Position numbers and translations under genes: made by a program | Shown: in pieces, positions 39,341 through 49,362 of the stretch | Layout of the letters: every line of letters begins with the position of its first letter | How positions within the stretch are numbered: position 1 is the stretch's first letter | The notes under the pieces: model-generated | The model's database searches: none | What the model was told of the DNA's origin: nothing | The model's input: only the letters and a program-made list of their open reading frames with translations | Assembly: GCF_020150455.1 (NCBI RefSeq) | Contig: NZ_CP083740.1 | Coordinates: forward strand, 5,787,001-5,851,000 | Source: Bremerella sp. TYQ1 | GTDB lineage: Bacteria; Planctomycetota; Planctomycetia; Pirellulales; Pirellulaceae | Reading direction: 5' to 3' | Length of the DNA stretch: 64,000 nucleotides

Positions 39341-40369
39341 ATGGTTAAGCACATTCTGGGTGCCGCGGCGGCGATTGCCACACTGATGGTTCCGTCGATT
39401 ACTCTCGCTCAAGTTTCTGCGGTAAAGTTGTCGCATACGATTCAACTGAAGCCAGATACAGATCGCCTGCATCCCCCAGTCGTATCTCAGGTGGAAATTC
39501 ACCCGACGGGAAAACTGATGGCGGTAGCCGGAGACGATCATTTCGTCCGGATCATGGAAGTGGCAACTGGCCGCGTGATCGTCACCCTCAAAGAGCATAC
39601 CGATTGGGTCCGCGCGGCTCAATTTTCGCCTGATGGTCGCTTACTGGCCACCGCGGGAAACGATCGTCAGATCTTGTTGTGGGATGTGAAAGAAAACATC
39701 CAACTTCGTGCCGGGAGCGACTTCCCAAGCGTTGTTGCGGCCATTGCCTTCAATCATGACGGATCTCAATTAGCCGTTGCTGGTTTCGCCGATTCGATTG
39801 CCATCTTTGATCCATACTCGAATGAAAAGCTTCATCAGCTCAAAGCGGCAGGGAATGACCTCCGTGCTGTTAGCTTTTCAGCGGACGGAAAATATGTTGC
39901 CGCAGCTGGACGTAGCGGGATTATCCGAGTCTGGAATGCCGAATCAGGCCAACGCGTAACGGATATTCGCGCCCATGAGCAGCGGATCCATGCGTTGGCG
40001 TTCACCAGCGATGGCACAAGCATCGTTAGCGGAAGTGAAGACAAGTCGCTTAAAGTTCACAGCGTGGTTAGTGGGCAAGAGCTCGCCAAGATGTCTGCCG
40101 GCGATGCGAAAGTCTATTCCATTTCCTTCGTCGAGCCGATGGTCATCGCCACCGGTGGAAGTGATAACGAGGTCCGTCTGTGGAGCCTCGATACCTATTC
40201 CGAAATTGATCACCTGGCGGGCCATGATGGCACCGTCGCAACGCTGGCTGCCCAAGGGCAAACGATGGTCTCAAGCGGATTCGATACCACGATCCGTGTT
40301 TGGGACTTGGGCAACTCGCGTAAAAATCCCCCCGTGTTAACGGTTCCGGTCAGCCGTTTCTCGAATTAG
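39341..40369 (+). CDS. Exported WD40-repeat protein
   Basis: A 342-residue protein with a signal peptide (MVKHILGAAAAIATLMVPSI then TLAQ). The rest is a WD40 propeller: VSQVEIHPTGKLMAVAGDDHFVRI, quoted in part as IHPTGKLMAVAGDDHFVRI, then FSPDGRLLATAGNDRQILLW, FNHDGSQLAVAGFADSIAIF, FSADGKYVAAAGRSGIIRVW, FTSDGTSIVSGSEDKSLKV, and VATLAAQGQTMVSSGFDTTI. About seven blades are present. It is a scaffold fold with no catalytic residues. The SdrD_B giant gene starts 51 bases after its stop, so the two are probably co-transcribed. Confidence 0.88.
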   Translation: MVKHILGAAAAIATLMVPSITLAQVSAVKLSHTIQLKPDTDRLHPPVVSQVEIHPTGKLMAVAGDDHFVRIMEVATGRVIVTLKEHTDWVRAAQFSPDGRLLATAGNDRQILLWDVKENIQLRAGSDFPSVVAAIAFNHDGSQLAVAGFADSIAIFDPYSNEKLHQLKAAGNDLRAVSFSADGKYVAAAGRSGIIRVWNAESGQRVTDIRAHEQRIHALAFTSDGTSIVSGSEDKSLKVHSVVSGQELAKMSAGDAKVYSISFVEPMVIATGGSDNEVRLWSLDTYSEIDHLAGHDGTVATLAAQGQTMVSSGFDTTIRVWDLGNSRKNPPVLTVPVSRFSN

Positions 40370-40420
40370 TTCGGTCACCATTTTCGCAGGGATGCGAAAA
40401 GAAGGCACAGGAGTCGCCTG

Positions 40421-43400
40421 ATGGGTTTCCATTATCGAGACGCATTGCGTCGTTTTCGTAGCTTCTTCGGTAGCGGTAAGAACGCCGCCCTCAATCGTCC
40501 AGTTCGATCGCGCGGCATCGAGACGCTCGAAGCTCGTCGTGTCATGTCGGCCGATCCAATTCGCCTTGGTGCCATTTATCAAGAAGATGATGCGGCAGGC
40601 GGTGACGATCATGGTGATACGTTCATTGTCACGTTCGAAGGTGGTGCGGCAGGCACACAGCTGAACCGATTGATCATCGACGGCGATCAAGTTCAGAACT
40701 TTGGTAATATTCCAGGGTTGAGCACCGGCGACGTGATCTTTGATATCACGCCTGGCGGTCTTGGTGCGGACTCCGCGTTTCCGTTCCAGATTGTTTCTGC
40801 CAATGGAATCGACTCGATCAAAGCCACTGTCACTGACGGTGGAACGCGATTGATTCTCGACTTCGTCGGTTTTGATGCTGGGGAAGAGCTGCGATTCTCC
40901 ATCGACGTCGACGAAATCATCATTTATGACCCGAACAATCCTGACGAAACCCTGATCGACCCGATTGCTTCTGGGGCAGAATTTCATGGTACGCTTCTGA
41001 CGGGAGAATTCTCGGCAGCTCACTATGAAAACGCAACGATCAATACAAAATTCATCGACATGTACGATGCCAAATTGGCCGAATCAGGGCTGGATTTGCC
41101 ATCAGACAATGCGACCGGTCATCGTGACCGTACTGACGGTGCTTTTGGTAGTATCGTTCAATTGCCACTTCCAATTAGCATCAGTGGTACTGTCTACCAC
41201 GATCCGAACTTGAGCCTGACTCACGATCCCGGCGAACAGGGGATTTCGGGGGTCTCGCTTACGCTGTGGAAGAAAGAGAACGGCGTCTTCGTCAACACGG
41301 GGCACACTGTGACGACCGACGCAAACGGCAATTACATTTTTGGTGAAGAGCTTGGTTTGCAGCCTGGAACCTACCAGGTTCGCGAAACTCAACCGACCGG
41401 CTACTTCAGCGTTGGTGCTGTTCCAGGGACAGTAGAAGGAACGCAAACTGGATCGACTGTTTCAGGCGATCCTGACGTGCTTACCGAAATTAGCATTCCG
41501 TTAGGCGGCACGGCGGCGATTGACTACGACTTCGCGGAAGCAACTCCAGCGATGATCGACGGATACGTCTATCACGATCGTGATAACGACGGTGTCAAAG
41601 AAGCGGGCGAAGAAGGCATCGCGGGTGTTCAAATCCGTGTGCAGGGAGTCGACGTCCTTGGCAATCCACAGTCGTTCCTTGTCACGACCGATGCCAATGG
41701 CTACTACAAAGTCATCAACATGCCTCCAGGCGTGTACGAGGTCCTCGAAGTCGTCCAGCCTCCGACGTACCAAGATGGTAAGGATACCGCAGGTACGGTG
41801 AATGGTGTGACCAAGGGAACCGCACACAACCCAGGCGATCGTATCAGCACGATCTCGCTGCAGGGTGGCGATTCCGGGATCAACTATAACTTCGGCGAAA
41901 TTCGACCGGCCGAGATCAGTGGCCGTGTTCATCTGACCGATCCAGAAGGAAACTGCTACGGCGAAAACATCGTCACGACTCCAATCGAAGGTGCCGTTGT
42001 TAATCTGTACGACAGCGAAGGAAACCTGGTCGCGACAACAACTACCGATGCCAACGGTGAATACTTCTTCGGAAACTTACTGCCGGGGACCTACACCATT
42101 GAAGAGATCACGCCTCCAGGTTTGATCGATGGTGGCGATCACGTTGGTACGATCGACGGAATCAAAGTCGGAAATCTTGATGGTAACGACCGAATTGCCG
42201 ACATCGAATTGTTGTCAGGCGACTCTGGGGTTCATTACGACTTCTGCGAACACCTGCCAGCAAGTCTATCTGGCTACGTTTATCACGACCGTAACAACAA
42301 CGGTATCCGCGAAGCAGGCGAAGAAGGCATTGAAGGCGTCTTGGTACAATTGTACGACGCGAATAACATTCCAGCTGGCTTGGCAATCACCGACGAAAAC
42401 GGATTCTACGAGTTCCTTGGGCTTTCCAAGGGACAGTATCAAATTGCGGAAATTCAGCCGTTTGAATACATCGATGGTCTCGACACGGCCGGTACGATTT
42501 TTGGAACGACCGTTGGTGCCGCAGTGAACCCAGGCGACGAGATCAACACGATCGACGTCAAATGGGGTGACGAAGGTATCGAGTATAACTTCGGTGAAAT
42601 CAAGCACGGCTCGATAAGTGGCTACGTCTACCACGACCGAAACGTCAATGGCGCCAAGAACGCTGGTGAAGAAGGAATAGCTGACGTAACGATCACGCTG
42701 ATCAATACGGTTACCAATGAAACGTTCGTAACCACGACCGATGCCAATGGTTACTACGAGTTTTTAAACCTCGTTCCTGGAAGCTATCGCGTTATTGAAA
42801 CCCATCCGCTTGCCTACCAGGATGGAACTGACGAAGCGGGAACGATCAATGGAGTCGTTCGAGGCGCGGCTGTTAATCCTGGCGACGAAATCAATGGGAT
42901 AACGATTGGCAGCGACGAACACGGGATCAACTACAATTTCGGTGAATTCCTTTATGCTTCGATCTCTGGTAGCGTTCACCTGACCGATGAAGATGGGAAT
43001 TGTGATCACGAATCGGCAACCTCGCGACCTGTCGTTGGGGCTACGATTCACTTGTACGATGCCAACGGTAATCTGTTGAAATCGACGGTGACCGACGCTA
43101 ACGGTGATTACTATTTCGGTGAGTTGCTGCCCGGTTCTTACACGGTTGTCGAAGTCACGCCTCCTGGGCTGATCGATGGGGGCGACCATATTGGTACGAT
43201 CAACGGAGTTACCGTCGGCGAGTTCAATGGAAACGATCGTATCGAGACGATCGTTCTAACCGCCGGACAGCATGGCGAAGATTATAACTTCTGTGAAAGC
43301 GAGCCCGCAGATCTGTCCGGATACGTCTATCACGATCGAAACAACAACGGTGTTCGCGAAGCCGGAGAAGAGGGCATCGGTGGAACAACGGTTCAGCTGT

Positions 43401-45634
43401 TCGATGAAAATGGCAACCTGGTCGATACCCTGGTGACTGACAGCAACGGCTTCTATCACTTCACCGGTTTAACCAAGAGCGTCTACCGTATCGTCGAGAC
43501 CCAGCCGACCGGTTATCTCGATGGATTGGATGCCGCAGGTACGATCAACGGCAGCACGGTTGGTTCGGCAACGAATCCAGGTGATGTCATTCACACGATT
43601 GATCTGAAGTTTGGCCAGTCCGGGATCGAATACAATTTTGGCGAAGTGCTCCCGACTTCGATCGGTGGTTTCGTCCACGTCGATCCAAACCAGGATTGCT
43701 ACTTCGATGAAAACGAAGATCCAATCGTGGGCGTAAAGATCACGTTGCTGGATGCCAATGGAAATGAGATTGCCACAACGTTTACCGACGCTAACGGTCA
43801 TTATCAGTTCAATGGCTTGCCGCCGGGAACCTATACGGTTGTCGAGTCGCAGCCAACTGGGTACTTCCAAGGTGGTCAGATCGATCGCAACGGTTTGGCA
43901 GATGCGTCCGTAACCGACGTGATCTCGAATATCGTGACTCACTCGGGGCAGCACCTCGACGAGCATAACTTCTGCGAACTGCCACCTGCGTCGCTTTCGG
44001 GTTACGTCTTCCAGGATGGTGCGGTCATCTCGAACGCAACGGGAGAAGTGCCAGACGATATTGCAAGTTTGCGTGATGGTCAGCGAACCGACGATGATAC
44101 GCCACTTGCTGGAGTTGTTTTGGAACTGCGCGATGGTTTCTCAGGCGAACCAATCCTGGGTAGCAGCGATGCCGTTCTGCAAGGACTTTATGGCGACGGA
44201 CCAATTCGCGTGGTCACCGACGCCAATGGCTTTTATAAATTTGAAGGACTGAAGACAGGCTTCTACGCGGTCTATCAAGTTCATCCTGAAGGCTATGTCG
44301 ATAGCATCGACACGGTCGGTACAACGGGTGGTTTGGCAGTGAATCCAGGAACGGTTGGTCCTGAAGTATCTGCTTTGTCGGTCAATCCAGGACACGATGC
44401 CATCATTCGCATTTTTGTCGTCGGTGGTACCGAATCGTACGAAAATAACTTCAGCGAAATTCGTGTGGTTCCTTTCATTCCACCACCGGAATTCCCACCA
44501 CAAGATCCGCCAGTAACTCCACCTCCGGTTGGTGTTGCTCCTCCAAGCCCTGAACTGATTCCACCGGCTCAGTTGTTGGCACTACCGCAGATTGTTCAGC
44601 CGTTTGGTGGTTCGGCGGTTGGATTTACCTGGCACCTGAGCGTGGTGAATGCAGGCGATCCACGGGGTAAGGAACCGGTTGCTTCCTCGGAATCGTTCTG
44701 GCTGACTTCGGCCAATGGCGATATGAATCCATGGAACGTTGACAATTTGAGCCAGGCTCGGTGGACGCTTCTCACTGAAGCGGAGGATGGCGAAGAATCG
44801 GAACTGTTGCAGCGTCTATTCGGCTCGAAGGATGCTATTCCTGTTGCTGGTGACTTCAACGGTGACGGTGTCAGCGAGATCGGTGTCTTCATTGATGGCC
44901 ATTGGTTCATCGATTTGAACGGAAACGGTCGCTGGGACGACGAAGACATGTACGCCAAACTAGGCCACGAAGGGGATCAGCCCGTTGTTGGTGATTGGGA
45001 TGGTGACGGCAAGGACGACATTGGTATCTACGGCAAGTCGTGGCCAAACGATCCTCGCGCCGTCAAAGAAGAGCCTGGTCTTCCAGATGCTGCGAATAAT
45101 TTCGTATCCCTAGAGAAGCCGAAGAACGTTCCACCGAAAGAAGAGCATGCCCCACACGGTACCCGTGTATTGAAAGTGGCACAGCATGGTAAGTTCCGCC
45201 AAGACTTGATTGATCACACGTTCCACTTTGGCGTTGGTGGCGATCACGCTCTCGTTGGCGACTGGAACGGCGACGGCATCAGCACGATTGCCGTCTTCCG
45301 GAATGGCACATGGCATGTCGATTCCAACGGCGACGGTCGCTGGAACCCAGAAGTTGACGCGGCATTCGCCTATGGTCAGGAAGGTGACCTGCCGGTCGTG
45401 GGGGACTGGAATGGCGATGGAATCGATGAAATCGGTATCTATCGTGGCGGCGAATGGATCGTTGACGACAACGGTAATCACGAAATGGACCCCACCGACA
45501 AAGTCTTCCAACTTGGTGACTGGGAAGACATGCCAACGGTTGGCGACTGGGATGGCGACGGTACCGACGACCCTGGCGTCTTCCACGCCAATAAGGAAGG
45601 TGCCGTTACCGTTGCCAATCGTAAGGCGAGCTAA
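40421..45634 (+). CDS. Giant SdrD_B-repeat cell-surface protein with C-terminal FG-GAP/VCBS-like repeats
   Basis: A 1737-residue extracellular protein. The N-terminus (FRSFFGSGKN ... IETLEARRVMSADP) has the planctomycete LEPR-like signature in place of an ordinary signal peptide. Residues about 250-1345 contain nine SdrD_B-type (Cna_B-like) beta-sandwich repeats, recognised by SGYVYHDRNNNG, EAGEEGI, TTDANGYYEF and GIEYNFGE. A Pro-rich linker follows (PFIPPPEFPPQDPPVTPPP). The C-terminal part has five GDWNGDGxxxIGIY-type calcium-binding repeats. It is probably a cell-wall or matrix adhesin. No sortase signal is seen. A higher-order repeat of three units is duplicated inside it. Confidence 0.93.
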   Translation: MGFHYRDALRRFRSFFGSGKNAALNRPVRSRGIETLEARRVMSADPIRLGAIYQEDDAAGGDDHGDTFIVTFEGGAAGTQLNRLIIDGDQVQNFGNIPGLSTGDVIFDITPGGLGADSAFPFQIVSANGIDSIKATVTDGGTRLILDFVGFDAGEELRFSIDVDEIIIYDPNNPDETLIDPIASGAEFHGTLLTGEFSAAHYENATINTKFIDMYDAKLAESGLDLPSDNATGHRDRTDGAFGSIVQLPLPISISGTVYHDPNLSLTHDPGEQGISGVSLTLWKKENGVFVNTGHTVTTDANGNYIFGEELGLQPGTYQVRETQPTGYFSVGAVPGTVEGTQTGSTVSGDPDVLTEISIPLGGTAAIDYDFAEATPAMIDGYVYHDRDNDGVKEAGEEGIAGVQIRVQGVDVLGNPQSFLVTTDANGYYKVINMPPGVYEVLEVVQPPTYQDGKDTAGTVNGVTKGTAHNPGDRISTISLQGGDSGINYNFGEIRPAEISGRVHLTDPEGNCYGENIVTTPIEGAVVNLYDSEGNLVATTTTDANGEYFFGNLLPGTYTIEEITPPGLIDGGDHVGTIDGIKVGNLDGNDRIADIELLSGDSGVHYDFCEHLPASLSGYVYHDRNNNGIREAGEEGIEGVLVQLYDANNIPAGLAITDENGFYEFLGLSKGQYQIAEIQPFEYIDGLDTAGTIFGTTVGAAVNPGDEINTIDVKWGDEGIEYNFGEIKHGSISGYVYHDRNVNGAKNAGEEGIADVTITLINTVTNETFVTTTDANGYYEFLNLVPGSYRVIETHPLAYQDGTDEAGTINGVVRGAAVNPGDEINGITIGSDEHGINYNFGEFLYASISGSVHLTDEDGNCDHESATSRPVVGATIHLYDANGNLLKSTVTDANGDYYFGELLPGSYTVVEVTPPGLIDGGDHIGTINGVTVGEFNGNDRIETIVLTAGQHGEDYNFCESEPADLSGYVYHDRNNNGVREAGEEGIGGTTVQLFDENGNLVDTLVTDSNGFYHFTGLTKSVYRIVETQPTGYLDGLDAAGTINGSTVGSATNPGDVIHTIDLKFGQSGIEYNFGEVLPTSIGGFVHVDPNQDCYFDENEDPIVGVKITLLDANGNEIATTFTDANGHYQFNGLPPGTYTVVESQPTGYFQGGQIDRNGLADASVTDVISNIVTHSGQHLDEHNFCELPPASLSGYVFQDGAVISNATGEVPDDIASLRDGQRTDDDTPLAGVVLELRDGFSGEPILGSSDAVLQGLYGDGPIRVVTDANGFYKFEGLKTGFYAVYQVHPEGYVDSIDTVGTTGGLAVNPGTVGPEVSALSVNPGHDAIIRIFVVGGTESYENNFSEIRVVPFIPPPEFPPQDPPVTPPPVGVAPPSPELIPPAQLLALPQIVQPFGGSAVGFTWHLSVVNAGDPRGKEPVASSESFWLTSANGDMNPWNVDNLSQARWTLLTEAEDGEESELLQRLFGSKDAIPVAGDFNGDGVSEIGVFIDGHWFIDLNGNGRWDDEDMYAKLGHEGDQPVVGDWDGDGKDDIGIYGKSWPNDPRAVKEEPGLPDAANNFVSLEKPKNVPPKEEHAPHGTRVLKVAQHGKFRQDLIDHTFHFGVGGDHALVGDWNGDGISTIAVFRNGTWHVDSNGDGRWNPEVDAAFAYGQEGDLPVVGDWNGDGIDEIGIYRGGEWIVDDNGNHEMDPTDKVFQLGDWEDMPTVGDWDGDGTDDPGVFHANKEGAVTVANRKAS

Positions 45635-45654
45635 GTCCAAGCCTTGCGAGATTC

Positions 45655-48600
45655 TTACGGCCGGATGATCGAGGTCTCCGGTGGTAAGTTGCCGATAAAC
45701 CACGAGAACCCCTCTTCGCCGCGAAAGTGAATGCTGCGAACAGGGGTTTTTTCATTGGGGCTAAATACTTTGACGCGAAACGCCTCGACGGGAACCGTAA
45801 CGGCGCCCGGCCACCCCCATACAAAACGTCCATTGTTGTACCAGTCACCTACACCACGTTCGATGGTTTGCCAGCTACCGTCGACTTTTACTTCGACTGC
45901 CCAAGCGGTATTCGGTTGCGGTTGATTGGGGTAAGTGCCAGATAGAGCGATGAAGTTAATCTCAACGGGCTTGTTCCATTTTGCTTTCCATATCACTCCA
46001 TTTTCTTCCGTCAAAACGCCCAGTTCGGCTCCCATGCCGACACCGACTTCGTGCCACTGAGACTTATGGGCAAACCGGTTCTGACCAGGTGCGAAAATCA
46101 CGTCTTTCGGTTCACCTCGCTTGCCGGCGCTGAACTGAGAAACGTTTGTCGAGACTTGAGCTTGCATGAAAAGATTTTCAGCGGAACGTGGAAGGACGAT
46201 GGATTGCGGGTCGACCGTTCCTGCCCCGGCGATTAGCGTTGCCGAGGTATCGTGAGGTGGCTTATTGAGTGACAAGTAGGCAAACAGATCGACAATTTCT
46301 TGAGGCTTCAGTTGTTTTTCGATCCCTTCAGGCATCAAGGATGTATCGGACGTTTTCATCAGGTCGACATCATCTCGAGCGATGGTCTCTGTCTTGCCTC
46401 CTTGCATCTTCAGGGAAACACGCGTTGGGCTATCTTCAATAAGAAGTCCTGAAAGGACTCGGCCTTCCACGGTTAGCACGGTAACCGCCTGATAGTCTTT
46501 TCCAATGACAAGGCTAGGATCGAACACGTTGGATAGAAGCTGCTCGAGATTTCCTCGCCCATTCACGGTGATTTCAGGACCGACATCTTCCCCTTTGCCG
46601 TATAGCTTGTGGCACTGTCCGCAAAGCTTCTGATAAACCTCAGTGCCACGATGAGGATCGCCTTCCTGCGATTTGATCAGGCGACGCATCTGTGCCACAA
46701 CGAAAGTTCGAGAGGGATCGCGTCCGGTTTGAATAGTGCCGTAGATCTCTTCCAGTTTCGCCGCGACTTCATCGCTTGAAGACTCGCTGAGACGTTGAAG
46801 CTGATTGATTGACAGAACGTCCTTGGAGAGAGAATTCTGTTGAATTCTATCCAACAGCAACGCCGTCCATGCGGGGCGTTGCAAAAGAACCTCAATTGCT
46901 TTCGGGCGGTCTTGCGTCGCAAAGTCTTGGAGATGAGAGAGCAGCAAATGGGCGATCGTCGGAGAATCGGACTTGCCTAGTGTTTGGATGACTTTACCAA
47001 CTTCGCCTGGGGGAAGGTCTGTTTCTGCGAAGTAGGAAGTCACTAATGGAATTGCCTTAGGGTGCCCTGAAGAAAGTAACGCATCGAGGGCGGCCACACG
47101 GCGATCACTCTGTTGGTCCTTTGACGAGAAAACCGATGGGACGATCCGCATTGCCGTGGAATCATTCCACGCAATCGCAAGATTCGCAGCATGATAATAG
47201 CCAGGATGCTTTGCTCCAGATGACATGATTCTCGCTAGGGCAGCATCTAGTTCTGTCCTAAGATCGTTGAGTCGATCGCCGGTAAGCTCTCGCGACTGAA
47301 CCTGGTTGGCGATCCGCTCGAGACAGATGCCGAGCTGTTGCTCTTGTCCCGGTTGAGCTGCCAATATTTTGACCAGCGAGGCAACATGTTCGACCGGAAG
47401 TCCAGGCGTGCTAAGAATTCGTCCAGCAGCTCGTGGAAGTAACGCCAAAACCTCTGGGCTTTTCGACAAGGCACCATTGGACATGAGTGCAAGATATTGG
47501 GGTGTGTGACTTTCAAGCTCAGGGTGGAGATTCTGCCACACGATGTGTGGAATTAGCTTATCGTTCGGCGAACGCTCGAGCACGTGGAGCAGGGTTTCGA
47601 TCGTCGGTAGGTAGTCTACTTGGGAAGCAAGAATGGCGACCTGAAGTCGTACGTCTGGGCTTTCATCTGCTGCGAGTTCTTGGATCAAAGATGCGATCTC
47701 AGCATGATTCGATGGTTGAATCCCCTGATATCGAACTGCCCAACTTCGTAGTTGTGGATTCTGGTGCTTGAGCAATCGGAGCGAAAATTCGTCGCTGAGT
47801 TGGCGACTGCCTATCAGCGCCCAGAGGGCATGCAGGCGAGTCTTCTGAGTAGCTGATTCATCAAGAACGACTTCTTCAAGCTTTGTGATAGAGTCAGGAC
47901 TTGCTCGCTCGGAGAGTACGCGTTGAGCCTGATCGCGAAAGAAGCGATTAGTCGATGAGAGTCGCTCGATCAACTCATCGTCCGACTCTTGCGTCAGATT
48001 GAACGGCTCTGCGCGAGGCGTGTTTTCGTATCGAACCCGATACAATCGCCCTTTCAGTCGATCGACGTCTTGGGGGCGTGCTCTGGCGTCCTGATAACAA
48101 TGATATCGGTCGTACCAGTCGAGGATGTATAGACACCCATCTGGCCCTGTCTTCTGGTCGACCGGCATATGCCAGACATCGTTTGCAGTTACAAAATCAG
48201 GACGTGGCTTCGCAAAGTAGGTCGAACCATCGCGCTGGAGTACGTCGACATTGATGCACCCTCCATGAATGTTGCCCATGTAAAGGCAATCGCGATATTC
48301 CTGGGGATAGGCATCACTATCGAAATACTCAATCCCGCAATAAGCAGCCATTTGGTGCTTATGATCGACAATCGATTCGATCTTCCAAGTATGCGGAGGA
48401 TAGGGGCCGCCTTGGCGATGGTAGTAGCCACTTTCCGTCAAATGCCAAAGGTGATCGATGACACAAGCACTTACGAATGCCTGGCCGTTGGGATCGAAAG
48501 CGATTCCCCATGGATTGCTCGTTCCTTCGCAGAACAACTCAAACTCGTGAGTACGGGGATCGATCCGAAACATCGCGCACGTAAATACAAAGTCTTTGCC

Positions 48601-49209
48601 GTCGTGCTGCACATGGGAATGGTTGAACACGCCGTTGAGACCATAAAGAAATCCATCCGGTCCCCATGTCAGCGAATTCGGAAGCTCGTGCGTATCTGTA
48701 CGACCGAATCCGGTGACAATTACCTCGGACTTGTCGGCTTTTAAATCACCATCGGTGTCTTGCAAGAAAAGAATATCTGGCGCGTTCGCGACCCAAACAC
48801 CGCCATACCCAACAGCAATTCCGGACGGAATGTTGAGCCCTTCGGCGAAGACAGTCACCTTGTCAACTTGCCCGTCTTGATCCGTGTCTTCGAGGACCTT
48901 TATGCGGTCGCGGCCAGGGCCTGGTTCGAGACGTGGGTATTCAAAACTCTCTGTGACCCAGATTCGACCTTGCTCGTCGAATGTCATCGCGACAGGATTG
49001 ACGATCTGTGGTTCAGATGCCACGGCTTCTACCGAAAACCCCGTCGGAACTGTCATTTTACGAATGGCTTCCTCAGGCGAGAGAGGCGGACCGGGAACTC
49101 CCTGTTGACGACGGGGAACGAAGTCGTCCCCTTGTTCCGCGGCGTGAATTGTTGGGAGCGAAATGATAACTAATAGAAACGGTAGGAAATGAACAAGCGA
49201 TGAGGACAT
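45655..49209 (-). CDS. PVC-type membrane-bound dehydrogenase with HEAT region and CxxCH heme domain
   Basis: An 1184-residue exported protein with signal peptide MSSSLVHFLPFLLVIISLPT then IHAAE. Residues 45-400 form an NHL/GSDH-like propeller (AMTFDEQGRIWVTESFEYPR; VGYGGVWVANAPDILFLQD; SLTWGPDGFLYGLNGVF). Residues 420-840 are HEAT-like helical repeats. The heme site CGQCH is near 862-866, followed by the usual TVNGRGNLEQLLSNVFDPSL. The C-terminal 150 residues are an extra beta-sandwich with WKAKWNKPVEINFIALSG. This architecture is abundant in Planctomycetes; substrates are unknown. Its stop converges on that of the SdrD_B gene with 20 bases between. Confidence 0.92.
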   Translation of the reverse strand: MSSSLVHFLPFLLVIISLPTIHAAEQGDDFVPRRQQGVPGPPLSPEEAIRKMTVPTGFSVEAVASEPQIVNPVAMTFDEQGRIWVTESFEYPRLEPGPGRDRIKVLEDTDQDGQVDKVTVFAEGLNIPSGIAVGYGGVWVANAPDILFLQDTDGDLKADKSEVIVTGFGRTDTHELPNSLTWGPDGFLYGLNGVFNHSHVQHDGKDFVFTCAMFRIDPRTHEFELFCEGTSNPWGIAFDPNGQAFVSACVIDHLWHLTESGYYHRQGGPYPPHTWKIESIVDHKHQMAAYCGIEYFDSDAYPQEYRDCLYMGNIHGGCINVDVLQRDGSTYFAKPRPDFVTANDVWHMPVDQKTGPDGCLYILDWYDRYHCYQDARARPQDVDRLKGRLYRVRYENTPRAEPFNLTQESDDELIERLSSTNRFFRDQAQRVLSERASPDSITKLEEVVLDESATQKTRLHALWALIGSRQLSDEFSLRLLKHQNPQLRSWAVRYQGIQPSNHAEIASLIQELAADESPDVRLQVAILASQVDYLPTIETLLHVLERSPNDKLIPHIVWQNLHPELESHTPQYLALMSNGALSKSPEVLALLPRAAGRILSTPGLPVEHVASLVKILAAQPGQEQQLGICLERIANQVQSRELTGDRLNDLRTELDAALARIMSSGAKHPGYYHAANLAIAWNDSTAMRIVPSVFSSKDQQSDRRVAALDALLSSGHPKAIPLVTSYFAETDLPPGEVGKVIQTLGKSDSPTIAHLLLSHLQDFATQDRPKAIEVLLQRPAWTALLLDRIQQNSLSKDVLSINQLQRLSESSSDEVAAKLEEIYGTIQTGRDPSRTFVVAQMRRLIKSQEGDPHRGTEVYQKLCGQCHKLYGKGEDVGPEITVNGRGNLEQLLSNVFDPSLVIGKDYQAVTVLTVEGRVLSGLLIEDSPTRVSLKMQGGKTETIARDDVDLMKTSDTSLMPEGIEKQLKPQEIVDLFAYLSLNKPPHDTSATLIAGAGTVDPQSIVLPRSAENLFMQAQVSTNVSQFSAGKRGEPKDVIFAPGQNRFAHKSQWHEVGVGMGAELGVLTEENGVIWKAKWNKPVEINFIALSGTYPNQPQPNTAWAVEVKVDGSWQTIERGVGDWYNNGRFVWGWPGAVTVPVEAFRVKVFSPNEKTPVRSIHFRGEEGFSWFIGNLPPETSIIRP

Positions 49210-49362
49210 GAAAAGGCTCTGGCGCAGGGAGGGAGGCAGGCATGAAAACGGAAAAGTTCGCTGCCCAATTTAGAACCTAATGAAGAGCAAACCAACCAAA
49301 ATCGGATGGCCTTGTGAAAAACATACGACTCGTGTCGAAAATGCTTAGATGTGTGATTGCGG

